Shown: positions 33,456-42,514, counted from the stretch's first letter. The stretch is DNA of 64,000 bases from JAQBQB01 sp963846925 (GCA_963846925.1 CAWJXW010000020.1:1-64000), one strand, 5' to 3'. Notes: generated by a model from the letters alone, not told the origin. Numbers and translations: made by a program.

Positions 33456-33488
33456 GCCTCGGCCGCCGGCGACACAAACGGAGGGTTC

Positions 33489-33983
33489 ATGCCGGAACGA
33501 GAAACGATCGAGCGCGCGCATCACGACGCGGCGCAGGGTAAGTCGCCGTCGACGCAGGCTGGCGAGTTCGTGCGCGAGGAGATTCACCACGTTCGTGAAG
33601 GAAAGCACGGCGCGCGGTCGACGAAGCAGGCGATCGCCATCGGCCTGTCCAAGGCGCGCCGTTCGGGCGTGAAATTGCGCGCGAGCAAGACCAGCTCGGC
33701 GCGGACACGCGCCCAGGCGAAGCGTGATCTCGCCAAGGGCAAGCGCCCCAAGCGCAAGACGTCGCGAACCCGCGCGCGCGCGGTGGAAGGCGCGCTGCGC
33801 CGCGAGGGCAGCCGCGCCGCGTCGCGCAAAGCGCTGAGCCGACAAGCTCACGCGAGCGCGCGACGCCGAAGCGCGTCCGCACGGTCCGCGTCCGCGAAGC
33901 AGGCGGCCCGCACAAAGGGGGCTCGTGGACGATCGGCCGCCGCGAAGAAGGCGGCACGCACTCGCGCACGGAACGGCCGTTAG
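33489..33983 (+). CDS. DUF6496 / histone-H1-like basic protein
   Basis: A 164-residue protein. The first half has a short conserved part, GEFVREEIHHVREGKHGARS and TKQAIAIGLSKARRSGVKL, typical of the DUF6496 family. The rest is a basic, Ala/Ser-rich tail (KRDLAKGKRPKRKTSRTRAR, SAAAKKAARTRARNGR) like the C-terminal domain of histone H1. It should bind DNA non-specifically and compact it. Start ATG follows GGAGGGTTC. Transcribed with the Hsp20 gene. The N-terminal family assignment is from memory of the conserved block. Confidence 0.8.
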   Translation: MPERETIERAHHDAAQGKSPSTQAGEFVREEIHHVREGKHGARSTKQAIAIGLSKARRSGVKLRASKTSSARTRAQAKRDLAKGKRPKRKTSRTRARAVEGALRREGSRAASRKALSRQAHASARRRSASARSASAKQAARTKGARGRSAAAKKAARTRARNGR

Positions 33984-33998
33984 CCGCTGCGACAGCCG

Positions 33999-34370
33999 CT
34001 AGCCGCGGCCAAACGCGTGCTTGAGCTCCGCCTTGGCGCGCTCGAGCACGCGTCGCCGCGTCGGCGCGAGGTTCGCCCCCGCCCGATTCATGTAGAACGT
34101 CAGCATCGACATCGCCGACCGATATGGATCTGCCTTGCGCCGTCGGCTGCGCTCGGCCGAGCGCTTGAGCGATCTCGCAATTCGCCTCGGATCTCCCCAC
34201 GTGAACACACCGCGATCGAGGTCGAGCGCGTTGCTCTCGCGCGTCACTCTCGCCGACCACCGCCGCGTCCGTTCTGGCTTGGCCGTTCGGCTCCTTCGGC
34301 CCTCGTTAGCTTCGCCGTATGGCACTTTCGCTGCTCGGCTCCTTCGATTCTTGAGCTCGCGCTTTGTCAT
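33999..34370 (-). CDS. DUF3175 domain protein
   Basis: A 123-residue basic protein. From residue ~38 it matches the DUF3175 pattern: RRWSARVTRESNALDLDRGV, FTWGDPRRIARSLKRSAERS, RRRKADPYRSAMSMLTFYMN and RAGANLAPTRRRVLERAKAE. The function of the family is unknown; it is often found with other stress and DNA-related small genes. The ATG at 34368-34370 lies across the divergent amine-oxidase start (overlap of 7 bp), and the part before residue 38 is not conserved, so the real start may be the GTG sixteen codons in. Frame intact. Confidence 0.85.
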   Translation of the reverse strand: MTKRELKNRRSRAAKVPYGEANEGRRSRTAKPERTRRWSARVTRESNALDLDRGVFTWGDPRRIARSLKRSAERSRRRKADPYRSAMSMLTFYMNRAGANLAPTRRRVLERAKAELKHAFGRG

Positions 34371-35695
34371 TCGACGTTGCGGTAATAGGTGCAGGTGCCG
34401 CCGGCCTCGCGGCCGCCTCCAAACTCCGCCAGGAGGGCTGTAGCGTCGTCGTGCTCGAAGCCCGCTCGCGCCTCGGCGGCCGTGTTTTCACCCAGCATCA
34501 GGCGGACCTCGAAGTTCCCATCGAGCTCGGTGCCGAATTCATTCACGGCGAGGCGGAGCCGATTCGCGACGTCGCGTCCGAGCATCATCTTCCCACGCTC
34601 GACATCGCGCAACACCGCCTCACGCGCGGAAACGGGAGGCTCGCGGTGGCGGATGACTACTGGAGGCGGATCGATCGGTTCATGCGGCGACTCGATCCCG
34701 ACCGCGACCCCGATCGCTCCTTCGCCGACGCGCTTGCCGCGAATCGATCGTTGCGACCCGCGGACCGCGATCGGGCGAAACGGTTCGTCGAAGGCTTCCA
34801 TGCCGCCGATCCGGAGGTGATCAGCGAGCAGGCACTCGCCGACGGCGGCTGGCCGCAGGGAGACCATCGCGAAATGCGCATAGGACGAGTGGTCGGAGGC
34901 TACGACACGCTGATCGAGCGTCTCGCCGACCCGGTGCGCGCCGACGTTCGATTCGAGACGATCGCCGCAAGCGTCGCCTGGAGGGACGGTCACGTCGAGG
35001 TCGCGTGCCGCGACGTCGCGGGCGCGGACTTGGCGAGCGTCCCCGCTCGGGCACTCGTCGTCACCGTGCCGGCGGGTGTGCTCTCCGCGCCGGACGGCGC
35101 GACCGGCGCGATCCGCTTCGATCCGCAGCTTCCTCCCGCCATGCTGCGGGCCATGAACCTCACCGCAATGGGCGCGGTGATAAAGATCGTCCTGAGATTC
35201 AAGCGCGCGTTCTGGCGAGACGAAAGGCTCGCCGCGCGACTCGGACTCCCCGACCTCGACACGACGTCCTTCCTTCAGGCGCGCGAGCGACTGCCCTTCC
35301 CAGTGTGGTGGACGTCGTACCCGATCGACTCGTCCGTCATGGTGGCCTGGGTCGGCGGTCCGCCGGCCACCGAACTCTCCCGCTTGCCTCGCAAGGAGCT
35401 CGAGCGCCGCGCGGTCCTGTCCCTTGCGACGATTCTTTCGGTGAAGCCCGCGACAATCCAACGCGAGCTCGTCGCCACCTTCCACCACGATTGGATCAAC
35501 GATCCATTCTCGCGGGGCGTGTACTCGTACTCGCGGGTCGGCGGCGCGCGCGCGTGCGAGACGCTCAGCCGTCCCGTGCGCGACACAATCTGGTTCGCCG
35601 GTGAAGCGGCCGATCGACTCGGCCGCACCGGAACCGTTCACGGCGCGATCGATTCCGGATGGCGAGCTGCCGCCGGAATCCTTCGCCGCCGATGA
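34364..35695 (+). CDS. FAD-dependent amine oxidase (monoamine-oxidase type)
   Basis: A 443-residue flavoenzyme. The dinucleotide-binding motif VAVIGAGAAGLAAASKLRQE is at residues 5-24, then the family sequence EARSRLGGRVFT and IELGAEFIHGEAEP. The C-terminal FAD motif is TIWFAGEAADRLGRTGTVHG followed by AIDSGWRAA. Such enzymes oxidise amines with O2, giving aldehyde, ammonia and peroxide; the substrate cannot be read. The start used is TTG 34364, which gives a normal length N-terminus; no ribosome-binding site is convincing. It overlaps the 5' end of the divergent DUF3175 gene. Frame intact. Confidence 0.9.
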   Translation: MSFDVAVIGAGAAGLAAASKLRQEGCSVVVLEARSRLGGRVFTQHQADLEVPIELGAEFIHGEAEPIRDVASEHHLPTLDIAQHRLTRGNGRLAVADDYWRRIDRFMRRLDPDRDPDRSFADALAANRSLRPADRDRAKRFVEGFHAADPEVISEQALADGGWPQGDHREMRIGRVVGGYDTLIERLADPVRADVRFETIAASVAWRDGHVEVACRDVAGADLASVPARALVVTVPAGVLSAPDGATGAIRFDPQLPPAMLRAMNLTAMGAVIKIVLRFKRAFWRDERLAARLGLPDLDTTSFLQARERLPFPVWWTSYPIDSSVMVAWVGGPPATELSRLPRKELERRAVLSLATILSVKPATIQRELVATFHHDWINDPFSRGVYSYSRVGGARACETLSRPVRDTIWFAGEAADRLGRTGTVHGAIDSGWRAAAGILRRR

Positions 35696-35705
35696 CGAAC
35701 CCTCG

Positions 35706-35855
35706 TCAGATCGGACGACGACCCTGAATCACGCGCAGCAGCACCGCGACGATCGCGATGACGAGCAGCAGATGGATCAACCCGCCGCCGACGTGAAACG
35801 CGAGGAAACCCAGCGCCCAGAGAACGACGAGTACGACGGCCAATGTGTAGAGCAT
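35706..35855 (-). CDS. lmo0937-type 49-residue membrane protein
   Basis: Read on the minus strand from ATG 35853-35855, this short frame gives MLYTLAVVLVVLWALGFLAF, then HVGGGLIHLLLVIAIVAVLL, then RVIQGRRPI and a stop. Two membrane helices joined by a Gly-rich turn and the ending RVIxGRRP are the signature of the lmo0937 (DUF5670) family of tiny membrane proteins, common in soil bacteria and often with stress genes. GAGGC lies about ten bases before the start. It ends 11 bp from the amine-oxidase stop (convergent). Function unknown. Confidence 0.88.
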   Translation of the reverse strand: MLYTLAVVLVVLWALGFLAFHVGGGLIHLLLVIAIVAVLLRVIQGRRPI

Positions 35856-36019
35856 TGATTCAGCCTCAGTTCGAGTCGGTCAGGATTCGACCGACGAGGG
35901 CAACTGTCGTACCCGACGGTTTGGGACCAAGCGGCCACGACCGCTGGCGCCGCGGGCACCTGCAGTCGGTCCGAGCCTTGCCAGTTCCTTGAAGTTCGTC
36001 AACACAGCGAACCGATCGC

Positions 36020-36661
36020 GTGGCCACGACCGTCGAATCAACGGGATCGGCGAGCGACTTCGTGCCGCCTCGGCCGACCCTTCCTAGACTGCGCACCGCG
36101 GTTCAGGACTGTCGCGGCTGCACGCTGTACGCGAACGCCACGCAAGCCGTGTTCGGCGAGGGGCCCAAGTCGGCGAAGCTATTCGTCATCGGCGAGCAGC
36201 CGGGCGACGCCGAAGATCGCGCGGGGCATCCGTTTGTGGGACCGTCGGGACTGCTGCTCGACCGTGCGCTCGAGTTGGCGGGCATCGATCGCGACGAGAT
36301 CTACGTGACCAACGCGGTCAAACATTTCAAATGGGCACGGGACCGCCGCACCACACGGCGTCGGCACAAGACGCCGAGCGCCGGCGAGGTCCGCGCGTGC
36401 CGCCCCTGGTTGTTGGCCGAGCTGTCGCTCATTCATCCTCGGGCGATCCTCTGCCTCGGCGCGACCGCATCCAAGGCGGTCTTCGGTCCGGCGTTCAGCG
36501 TGATGAAACAACGGGGCACTCCGCTCGAGTCCGAGCTGGCCCCCGTCGCCTTCGCGACGGTGCATCCGTCCGCCGTATTGCGGGCGCCTGAGGGCGAACG
36601 GGCCGCCGCCGAGCGTAGATTTTTCGCGGACGTCGAACGAGTCGCCCGACACATGCGCTGA
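36020..36661 (+). CDS. udgX: UdgX-type uracil-DNA glycosylase
   Basis: A 213-residue Fe-S uracil-DNA glycosylase of the UdgX group. It has GEQPGDAEDRAGHPFVGPSG (residues 58-77), VTNAVKHFKW, then the UdgX-only loop RRRHKTPSAGEV with His116, and HPSAVLR with His182. Cluster ligands are likely Cys31 and Cys34 (DCRGC) and Cys127 (VRAC), with Cys145 as a candidate fourth. In the characterised mycobacterial enzyme the loop His attacks the sugar, so the protein stays covalently attached to DNA after removing uracil. The start is GTG 36020. It is followed 37 bp on by the glycosyltransferase gene. Frame intact. Confidence 0.92.
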   Translation: MATTVESTGSASDFVPPRPTLPRLRTAVQDCRGCTLYANATQAVFGEGPKSAKLFVIGEQPGDAEDRAGHPFVGPSGLLLDRALELAGIDRDEIYVTNAVKHFKWARDRRTTRRRHKTPSAGEVRACRPWLLAELSLIHPRAILCLGATASKAVFGPAFSVMKQRGTPLESELAPVAFATVHPSAVLRAPEGERAAAERRFFADVERVARHMR

Positions 36662-36698
36662 GTGGACGCGGCGCGGGGCGGCGGACATACTCTCTCCC

Positions 36699-37724
36699 TT
36701 GCCCTCCTTTCTCGTCGTTCAAACGAGTTTTCTCGGCGACATGATTCTCACCACTCCGCTCCTCGCCCGTTTGGCGACGGATGGGGGGGGGATGGTGGAC
36801 GTCGTCTGCACGCCGGCGGCCGGTGCGCTGTTGGCGAATCACCCCGCGGTGCGCGAGGTGATCGTCTACGACAAGCGCGGCAGGGACCGCGGCCTCGGTG
36901 GAATGGCCAGGCTCGCGAGTGCACTCCGCGCCCGACGGTACGATGCCGCATTCCTGGCCCAGGGCTCGGTGCGAAGCGGCGCGCTCGCGTTCGCGGCGGG
37001 AATCCCCGAACGAATCGGCTTTTCGACGTCAGCCGGACGCGCGTTCTATACGAGGCGCGTCGTGTCGCCTGAAGGCGAGCACCACGCGTCGCGACTCCTC
37101 TCGCTGGCGGATCGCGGCGCGACGGTCGGCGACGCCCAACGCGCCCATCCGCGGCCAAGTCTCTTTCCGGGCGAAGGCGAACGCGCCGCGGCCGACGAGC
37201 TATTGCGCCGCGTCGCGCCGGGTGAACCCATGATCGCGTTCGCGCCGGGGAGCATCTGGGCGACCAAGCGGTGGCCGTATTACGCGGACCTCGCACGAAC
37301 CCTGGCTGGCGAGGCGCGCATCGTCGTCGTCGGCGCGGAGGCGGACCGCTCGCTTTCGGACGAGATCGCGGACGCGACGGGCGGACGTTCGATCGACGCC
37401 ACCGGCCGTCTTTCACTGCTCGCGTCGGCCGAGGTGATCGGCCGCGCTCGATTGTTGGTGACGAACGACTCGGCGCCGCTGCATCTCGCGTCGGCAATGA
37501 ACACCCCGACCCTCGCCGTCTTCGGGCCGACCGTCCCGGCCTTTGGCTTCGGCCCGCTGGCCGAGCGCGCCGCGGTGGCGGAGATAGAAGGGCTCGAGTG
37601 TCGCCCGTGCGACCGGCACGGCCCACGGCGCTGCCCCCTCGGACATTGGCGCTGTATGCGCGAGATTACTGCCGGCGACGTGGCGGCCCTGGCGCGCGCC
37701 CTTCTCGTCTCCCGGAACTCCTGA
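36699..37724 (+). CDS. Glycosyltransferase family 9 (heptosyltransferase-like)
   Basis: A 341-residue enzyme of the ADP-heptose:LPS heptosyltransferase superfamily. N-terminal motif LVVQTSFLGDMILTTPLLAR, nucleotide-sugar binding FAPGSIWATKRWPYYADLAR and the C-terminal signature VTNDSAPLHLASAMNTPTLA followed by VFGPT. It adds a sugar to an outer-membrane or cell-surface glycan; the donor cannot be told from heptose versus other sugars. The start is TTG 36699. It precedes the ROK kinase by 3 bp, suggesting one sugar-processing operon that may extend to the DUF2723 gene. Frame intact. Confidence 0.9.
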   Translation: MPSFLVVQTSFLGDMILTTPLLARLATDGGGMVDVVCTPAAGALLANHPAVREVIVYDKRGRDRGLGGMARLASALRARRYDAAFLAQGSVRSGALAFAAGIPERIGFSTSAGRAFYTRRVVSPEGEHHASRLLSLADRGATVGDAQRAHPRPSLFPGEGERAAADELLRRVAPGEPMIAFAPGSIWATKRWPYYADLARTLAGEARIVVVGAEADRSLSDEIADATGGRSIDATGRLSLLASAEVIGRARLLVTNDSAPLHLASAMNTPTLAVFGPTVPAFGFGPLAERAAVAEIEGLECRPCDRHGPRRCPLGHWRCMREITAGDVAALARALLVSRNS

Positions 37725-37727
37725 TTC

Positions 37728-38747
37728 ATGGCGACCAAGTCGTCGGCCACCAAGAAGCAGCAGCAATACATCATCGGCGTGGATCTCGGCGGCACCAATA
37801 TCGTCGTCGGCGCGATGTCGGCCGACGGCACGCAGCACTACGCCATGCGCTCCATCCCGACGGGCGCCGAGTCCGGGGCGGAAGCGGTGGCCGATCGGAT
37901 CGTCGGGCTGATCGAGGACGTGATCAAGGAGACGATGGCAGAGACGGGCGCCTCGCGCGACGAGTTCCTCGGCGTCGGCATCGGCGCACCCGGTCCTCTC
38001 GACCGTGAGAAAGGCATCGTCATCGTCGCGCCGAACCTCGGCTGGCGAAACTTTCCGCTCCGCGACCGAATCGCCGAAAAGCTGAACCTCCCGGCCACGC
38101 TCGACAACGACGCGAACTGCGCGACGGTCGGCGAATGGTGGCAGGGCGCCGCCCAGGGAGCGACGAACGTCATCGGCATGACGATCGGCACCGGCATCGG
38201 CGGCGGGTTGATCATCGACGGCAAGCTCTTTCACGGCTCGTCCGACGTCGCCGGCGAGATCGGTCACACGACCATCGACCTCAACGGCCGCCACTGCAAA
38301 TGCGGTAACTATGGTTGCCTCGAGGCCTACGCGTCGGGCCCGGCGATAGCCACGCGGGCGCGCGAGGTGCTCGTGCGCGAAGAGACCGCGTCGCTCCTCC
38401 CGTCGATGGTGGATGGCAAGCTCGAATCCATTACGGCTGAGACGGTGTACAAGGCCGCGCAGCAGGGCGACGCCGTCGCCAACGAGATCGTGCGAGACAC
38501 CGCGCGTTATCTCGGAGCCGGCATCGCCAACCTCCTCAACATCGTGAACGCGGACGTGGTCGTGGTCGCGGGCGGCGTAACTCAGGCGGGCGAAACGCTG
38601 TTCACACCGATGCGTGCCGAAGTCCGCCGCCGCGCCTTTCGCCCCGCCGTGGATGCGGCACGAATCGTCCCAGGCACCCTGCCGGGCACCGCCGGCGTCG
38701 TCGGGGCAGTCGCGACGTTCAAGATGCAGCACCTCGGCGGTTTGTAG
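37728..38747 (+). CDS. ROK-family sugar kinase (glucokinase type)
   Basis: A 339-residue kinase. The ATP motif IIGVDLGGTNIVVGAMSADG is at the start; GVGIGAPGPLDREKGIV and LDNDANCATVGEWWQGAA (catalytic Asp in DNDAN) follow; the zinc-binding ROK signature is HCKCGNYGCLEAYASGPA. ROK glucokinases phosphorylate glucose or an amino sugar at C6. No regulatory helix-turn-helix is present, so it is an enzyme and not a repressor. ATG 37728 follows the glycosyltransferase stop by 3 bp. Frame intact. Confidence 0.92.
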   Translation: MATKSSATKKQQQYIIGVDLGGTNIVVGAMSADGTQHYAMRSIPTGAESGAEAVADRIVGLIEDVIKETMAETGASRDEFLGVGIGAPGPLDREKGIVIVAPNLGWRNFPLRDRIAEKLNLPATLDNDANCATVGEWWQGAAQGATNVIGMTIGTGIGGGLIIDGKLFHGSSDVAGEIGHTTIDLNGRHCKCGNYGCLEAYASGPAIATRAREVLVREETASLLPSMVDGKLESITAETVYKAAQQGDAVANEIVRDTARYLGAGIANLLNIVNADVVVVAGGVTQAGETLFTPMRAEVRRRAFRPAVDAARIVPGTLPGTAGVVGAVATFKMQHLGGL

Positions 38748-38766
38748 GCGAGTCCGCTAGGATTGG

Positions 38767-38849
38767 GGTGGACCGGTGGACCGGTGGACCGGTGGACCGG
38801 TGGACCGGTGGACCGGTGGACCGGTGGACCGGTGGACCGGTGGACCGGT
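38767..38849. repeat. Tandem 8-bp repeat GGTGGACC, about ten units
   Basis: Ten perfect units of GGTGGACC and part of an eleventh, between the ROK kinase and the DUF2723 gene. The overlap of units makes ACCGGT palindromes at every junction. It is followed to 38925 by variants of TCGGAGTTCGGCAGTCTC. Being eight bases long, a change of one unit would shift any frame read across it. Translated, it gives WTGGPVDR blocks, which are unlikely to be real protein. Confidence 0.95.
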
Positions 38850-38945
38850 CGGCGTTCGGCAGTCTCGGAGGTCGGTAGTCTCGGAGTTCGGCCGTTTCGG
38901 AGTTCGGCAGTCTCGCAATTCGGCACCTTCGCCCTCGTTTTGATA

Positions 38946-41352
38946 ATGTCCTCACCCTCGTCCCCCGAGCTGGACTACCGCCCGTCTTACCGCGCCGCCC
39001 TCGTCGTGTCGCTCGGCGCACTCGTGTTGTACTTGATCACGCTCTCGCCCTCCACCGCGATGTGGGACACGAGCGAATACATCGCGGCCGCGTACACGCT
39101 CGGGCTTCCGCATCCGCCCGGGCAATCCGCTGTTCGTCATCATCGGCCGCGTGTTCTCGATCCTGCCGATCGCGACGCACGGTCGCCGTGCGAATCAACA
39201 TCCTGGCGGCGATCTGCAGCGCGGTGTCGGCGGGCATGTGGTTCCTCATCACCGAGCGCGTGCTCGTCAGCTGGTTCCCGCAGCGCTGGCAGCGCATCCT
39301 CGGCGGCGTGCTCGCGCGCGCTCATCGGCGCGACGGCGTTCACCGTCTGGAATCAGTCGGTCGTGAACGAGAAGGTCTACACGGTCTCGCTCGTCGGCAT
39401 CGCGATCATCTCGTGGCTGATGATCCGCTGGTCCGACGATCCCGACGGTCGCAAGGCCGATCGGATCCTCGTGCTCGTCGCGTACATCTGCGGGCTCGGC
39501 TACGCGAACCACATGGCGGGCATGCTCGCCGCGCCGGCGGTGGGCTCGCGGTGCTGATCCGTGCGCCCGCGAACGATCTTCCGGTGGAAGCTGCTCGCTC
39601 GCGTGCCTCGGCGCTGCTGGTGTTCGGCCTCACGCCGTTCGCGACGCAGCCGATTCGCGCCGCGTACTTCCCGGCGATCAACGAGGGCGAGCCGACGGCG
39701 TGCCGCACGAAGCTCGAGCTCTCGTGCACGTTCTCCAAGGGCACGTTCGACGCGTTCAAGTACAACTTCAATCGCGGCCAGTACGGCAAGCCGGACCTGT
39801 CGCGACCGCCAGGCGTCGTTCGGCGAGCAGATCGGGATGTGGTGGCTGTACTTCAAGTGGCAGTGGATCCGCGACGCGCACGGCGACCATCCGTTCGCGC
39901 AGGCGCTGCTCGCCGCCGGCGTTCCTCGTGCTCGGCCTGTTCGGCGGCTGGGTGCACTTCCAGCGCGACCGGCGAAGCTTCTGGTACTTCGGCTCGCTGA
40001 TGTTCACGATGACGCTGGTGCTCATCTACTACCTGAACTTCAAGCTCGGCGCGTCGCAGGATCCGACGTCGCAGGCGCCGCACGAGGTGCGCGACCGCGA
40101 CTACTTCTTCCTCTGGAGCTTCTCGGCGTGGGGCGTGTGGGCCGCGCTCGGGCTGCTGTATCGTCTGGGAGTCGATCGCGGCGCTGTTCGGCACGGAGAC
40201 GGTCAAGGTCGGACGCGACGCGGTCATCGATGCCGACGCAGACGAGCTGGCGACTGCAGCTCGCCGGTGCTGCTGCGCTGGCGCTCGTCCCGCTGTTCGC
40301 GCAACTGGCACTGGGCGTCGCGCGCCGGCCACCGCGACACGCGCGACTTCGCCGCGGACCTGCTCAACTCCGTCGAGCCGTACGGCGTGCTCGTCACCGT
40401 CGGCGACAACGACACCTTCCCGCTCTGGTACGCGCAGGAGGTCGAGGGAATCCGCCGCGACGTCATCGTCGCCAACACGTCGCTGCTCAACACCGACTGG
40501 TACGTCCGGCAGATCATTCGCCGCCCGATCTACGAGTACGACGCGGCGAAGGGGCCGGCGATCTACCGCAACAGCAGTGGACGAAGCCGACGACGCTCGC
40601 CGATCCACATGACGATGCACGACGCCGACTCGGTGCCGGCGTACTACCCGCTCAACGCGCCGATGAGCTTCACCGCGGGCCCGCTCAAGGCGACGATCGA
40701 TCCGCGCAACCTCGACCACGGCGTGCTCCAGCGCGCGGACCTGTTCGTGCTGCGCATGATCCAGGACGCGTGGCCGAAGCGGCCGATCTATTTCGCGCGC
40801 ACGTCGGGCAGCTACGCGCGATCGCTCGGACTCGGCGACAACGTGCTCACGCAGGGCCTCGCCGTCGAAGCTGTTCATGCCGCCGCGCCGCGGCGCGCGA
40901 AGGACACCGTCTACGTGCAGGGCGACGGTTGGCTCGACCTGCCGCGCAGCGACTCGCTCTGGATGCACGTCGTTCACGGGCCCGCAGTCGGTGCTCAACA
41001 CCGGCGACTGGATCGACCGTCCGTCGGTCGGCATTCCGTATCTCTACGTCGCGACCGGAATGGAGCTCGCCGAGGCGCTCAAGATGCACGGCAAGACCGC
41101 GCAGGCGAACGCAGGTCTTCAACTCGGCGCAGCCAGGTCGCGCAGGCCGTGCGGCTCGAGGATCTCGTGCGCGGCGCCGAGGCCGAGTTCAACCAGATGA
41201 CTGACACCGGCGCGGCGACCCCGCTCCCCGGTGCGATTCCCGGTGCAATTCCAGGCGCGGCGCCGTCAACACGCGAGTCGGCCGGAAAGCCGGGGACGAA
41301 GCCGACCGCGACCAGGCCTGCGGCGACGAAGCCGCCTGCGAAAAAGCCCTAG
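38946..41352 (+). pseudogene. DUF2723 multi-helix membrane protein, frame broken many times
   Basis: Starts at ATG 38946 (MSSPSSPELDYRPSYRAALV). The family core is plain: LYLITLSPSTAMWDTSEYIA, AAYTLGLPHPPG, NPLFVIIGRVF, then helices GLTPFATQPIRAAYF and WWLYFKWQWIRDAHGDHPFA, RDRDYFFLWSFSAWGVWAAL, LVTVGDNDTFPLWYAQEVEG and SLLNTDWYVRQIIRRP. The end is Ala/Pro/Thr/Lys-rich (TRPAATKPPAKKP). The frame changes at least ten times (first near 39120, 39175, 39315, 39540 and 39600; last near 41115), each piece well conserved. DUF2723 proteins resemble protein O-mannosyltransferases and may glycosylate exported proteins. Single-base assembly errors are the likely cause of the breaks. Confidence 0.85.
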
Positions 41353-42485
41353 TCGCGCCGGGGAGGTCGCAAGACCTCCCGGCGCGTCGTGATCACGCCG
41401 ATCCGATTGGCGTCCACCGCGACGCCGAGCCCCGGCGTTTCGCGCGGCACGTGCACCATCCCGTTCGCGTCCATCGTCCACTCGGGCGACACGATGTCCG
41501 TCGCCCAGTAACGCGAGCTGGGACTCAAGTCCCCCGGGAGCGAGAAGTTCGGGAGCGACGCCAGCGCTACGTTGTACGCTCGCCCCACCCCGCTCTCCAG
41601 CATCCCTCCGCACCACACCGGAATTCCGGCGTCGGCGCAGACGTCGTGAATCGCCTTCGAGGCCGCGAGTCCGCCGACCCGCCCGGGTTTGATATTGACG
41701 ATGCGGCCGCTGCGGAGCGCGATCATTTCGCGGGCACGCTTCACGTCCGTGATCGACTCGTCGAGACAGATGGGCGTGTGCATCCGGCGCTGCAGCGCGG
41801 CGAGGTCCAGCAGATCGTCGGCGCCGAGCGGCTGCTCGAGCATGATGAGTCCGTACTCGTCGAGCCGCGAGAGATGCGTCGCGTCGTCGATCGTGTACGC
41901 GGCGTTGGCGTCCGCCATGAGCTCGATGTCCGGTCCGACCGCTCTGCGAACCGCCCGCACGAATTCGACGTCGCGACCCGGCTCGATCTTGAGCTTGACC
42001 TTCTGGTAGCCAGCGGCGACAGCGGCGATCGCGCGTTCGACGAGGGCCGCGGGCGTTTCCTGGAGGCCGAGCGAGATGCCCGTCGGGACTTCGGTGCGTG
42101 TTCCACCGAGAAGCACCGACAGCGGCAGCTTTCGCATCACCGCCTCGAGCCCCCAGCATCCCATCTCGATCGCGGCCTTCGCCATGTTGTGGCCGCGGAC
42201 GTTCGCGGCGAGCTCGAACTGCGCGTGCGACGCATCGACGAGCGGACGGCCGAGAATGCGAGGCGCCAGCCACTTGCTGATCGCCAGCCACGCGGTGTCG
42301 ATCGTCTCCGAGGTGTAGTTGGGCAGTGCCGGGGCCACGCACTCCGACCACACTCGCGCCCCGCTCTCGTCCACCAGCTCGAGCAGCAGAATGCGGCGCG
42401 TGGATTCGACGCCCGACGAGATGCGAAACGGCTCTTTCAGCGCGAGATGGATCTCGCGCATGGTGATTCGTTCGAGGCAGATCAT
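41349..42485 (-). CDS. menC: Enolase-superfamily o-succinylbenzoate synthase / N-acylamino acid racemase
   Basis: A 378-residue enolase-superfamily enzyme. From ATG 42483-42485 (MICLERITMREIHLALKEPF) it has the catalytic KxK (Lys164 and Lys166 in QKVKLKIEP), metal ligands Asp192 (ADANAAY), Glu217 (LEQPLG) and Asp242 (CLDESI), and Lys266 (NIKPGRVGG). These match the MenC/NAAAR group. As OSBS it makes o-succinylbenzoate for menaquinone; as NAAAR it racemises N-acyl amino acids. No other men gene is nearby, so the second activity is possible. It is 29 bp behind the beta-propeller gene. Its 3' end overlaps that of the DUF2723 gene by 4 bp. The symbol is by family, not proof. Confidence 0.85.
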   Translation of the reverse strand: MICLERITMREIHLALKEPFRISSGVESTRRILLLELVDESGARVWSECVAPALPNYTSETIDTAWLAISKWLAPRILGRPLVDASHAQFELAANVRGHNMAKAAIEMGCWGLEAVMRKLPLSVLLGGTRTEVPTGISLGLQETPAALVERAIAAVAAGYQKVKLKIEPGRDVEFVRAVRRAVGPDIELMADANAAYTIDDATHLSRLDEYGLIMLEQPLGADDLLDLAALQRRMHTPICLDESITDVKRAREMIALRSGRIVNIKPGRVGGLAASKAIHDVCADAGIPVWCGGMLESGVGRAYNVALASLPNFSLPGDLSPSSRYWATDIVSPEWTMDANGMVHVPRETPGLGVAVDANRIGVITTRREVLRPPRRD

Positions 42486-42514
42486 CGCGTGATCGTGGAG
42501 GGACCGCCGCCGCG

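Noticed and set aside
38763..38945. WTGGPVDR repeats as an N-terminal domain of the DUF2723 protein
   Set aside because: The 8-bp repeat is open in several frames and on both strands at other loci; the family N-terminus starts at 38946.
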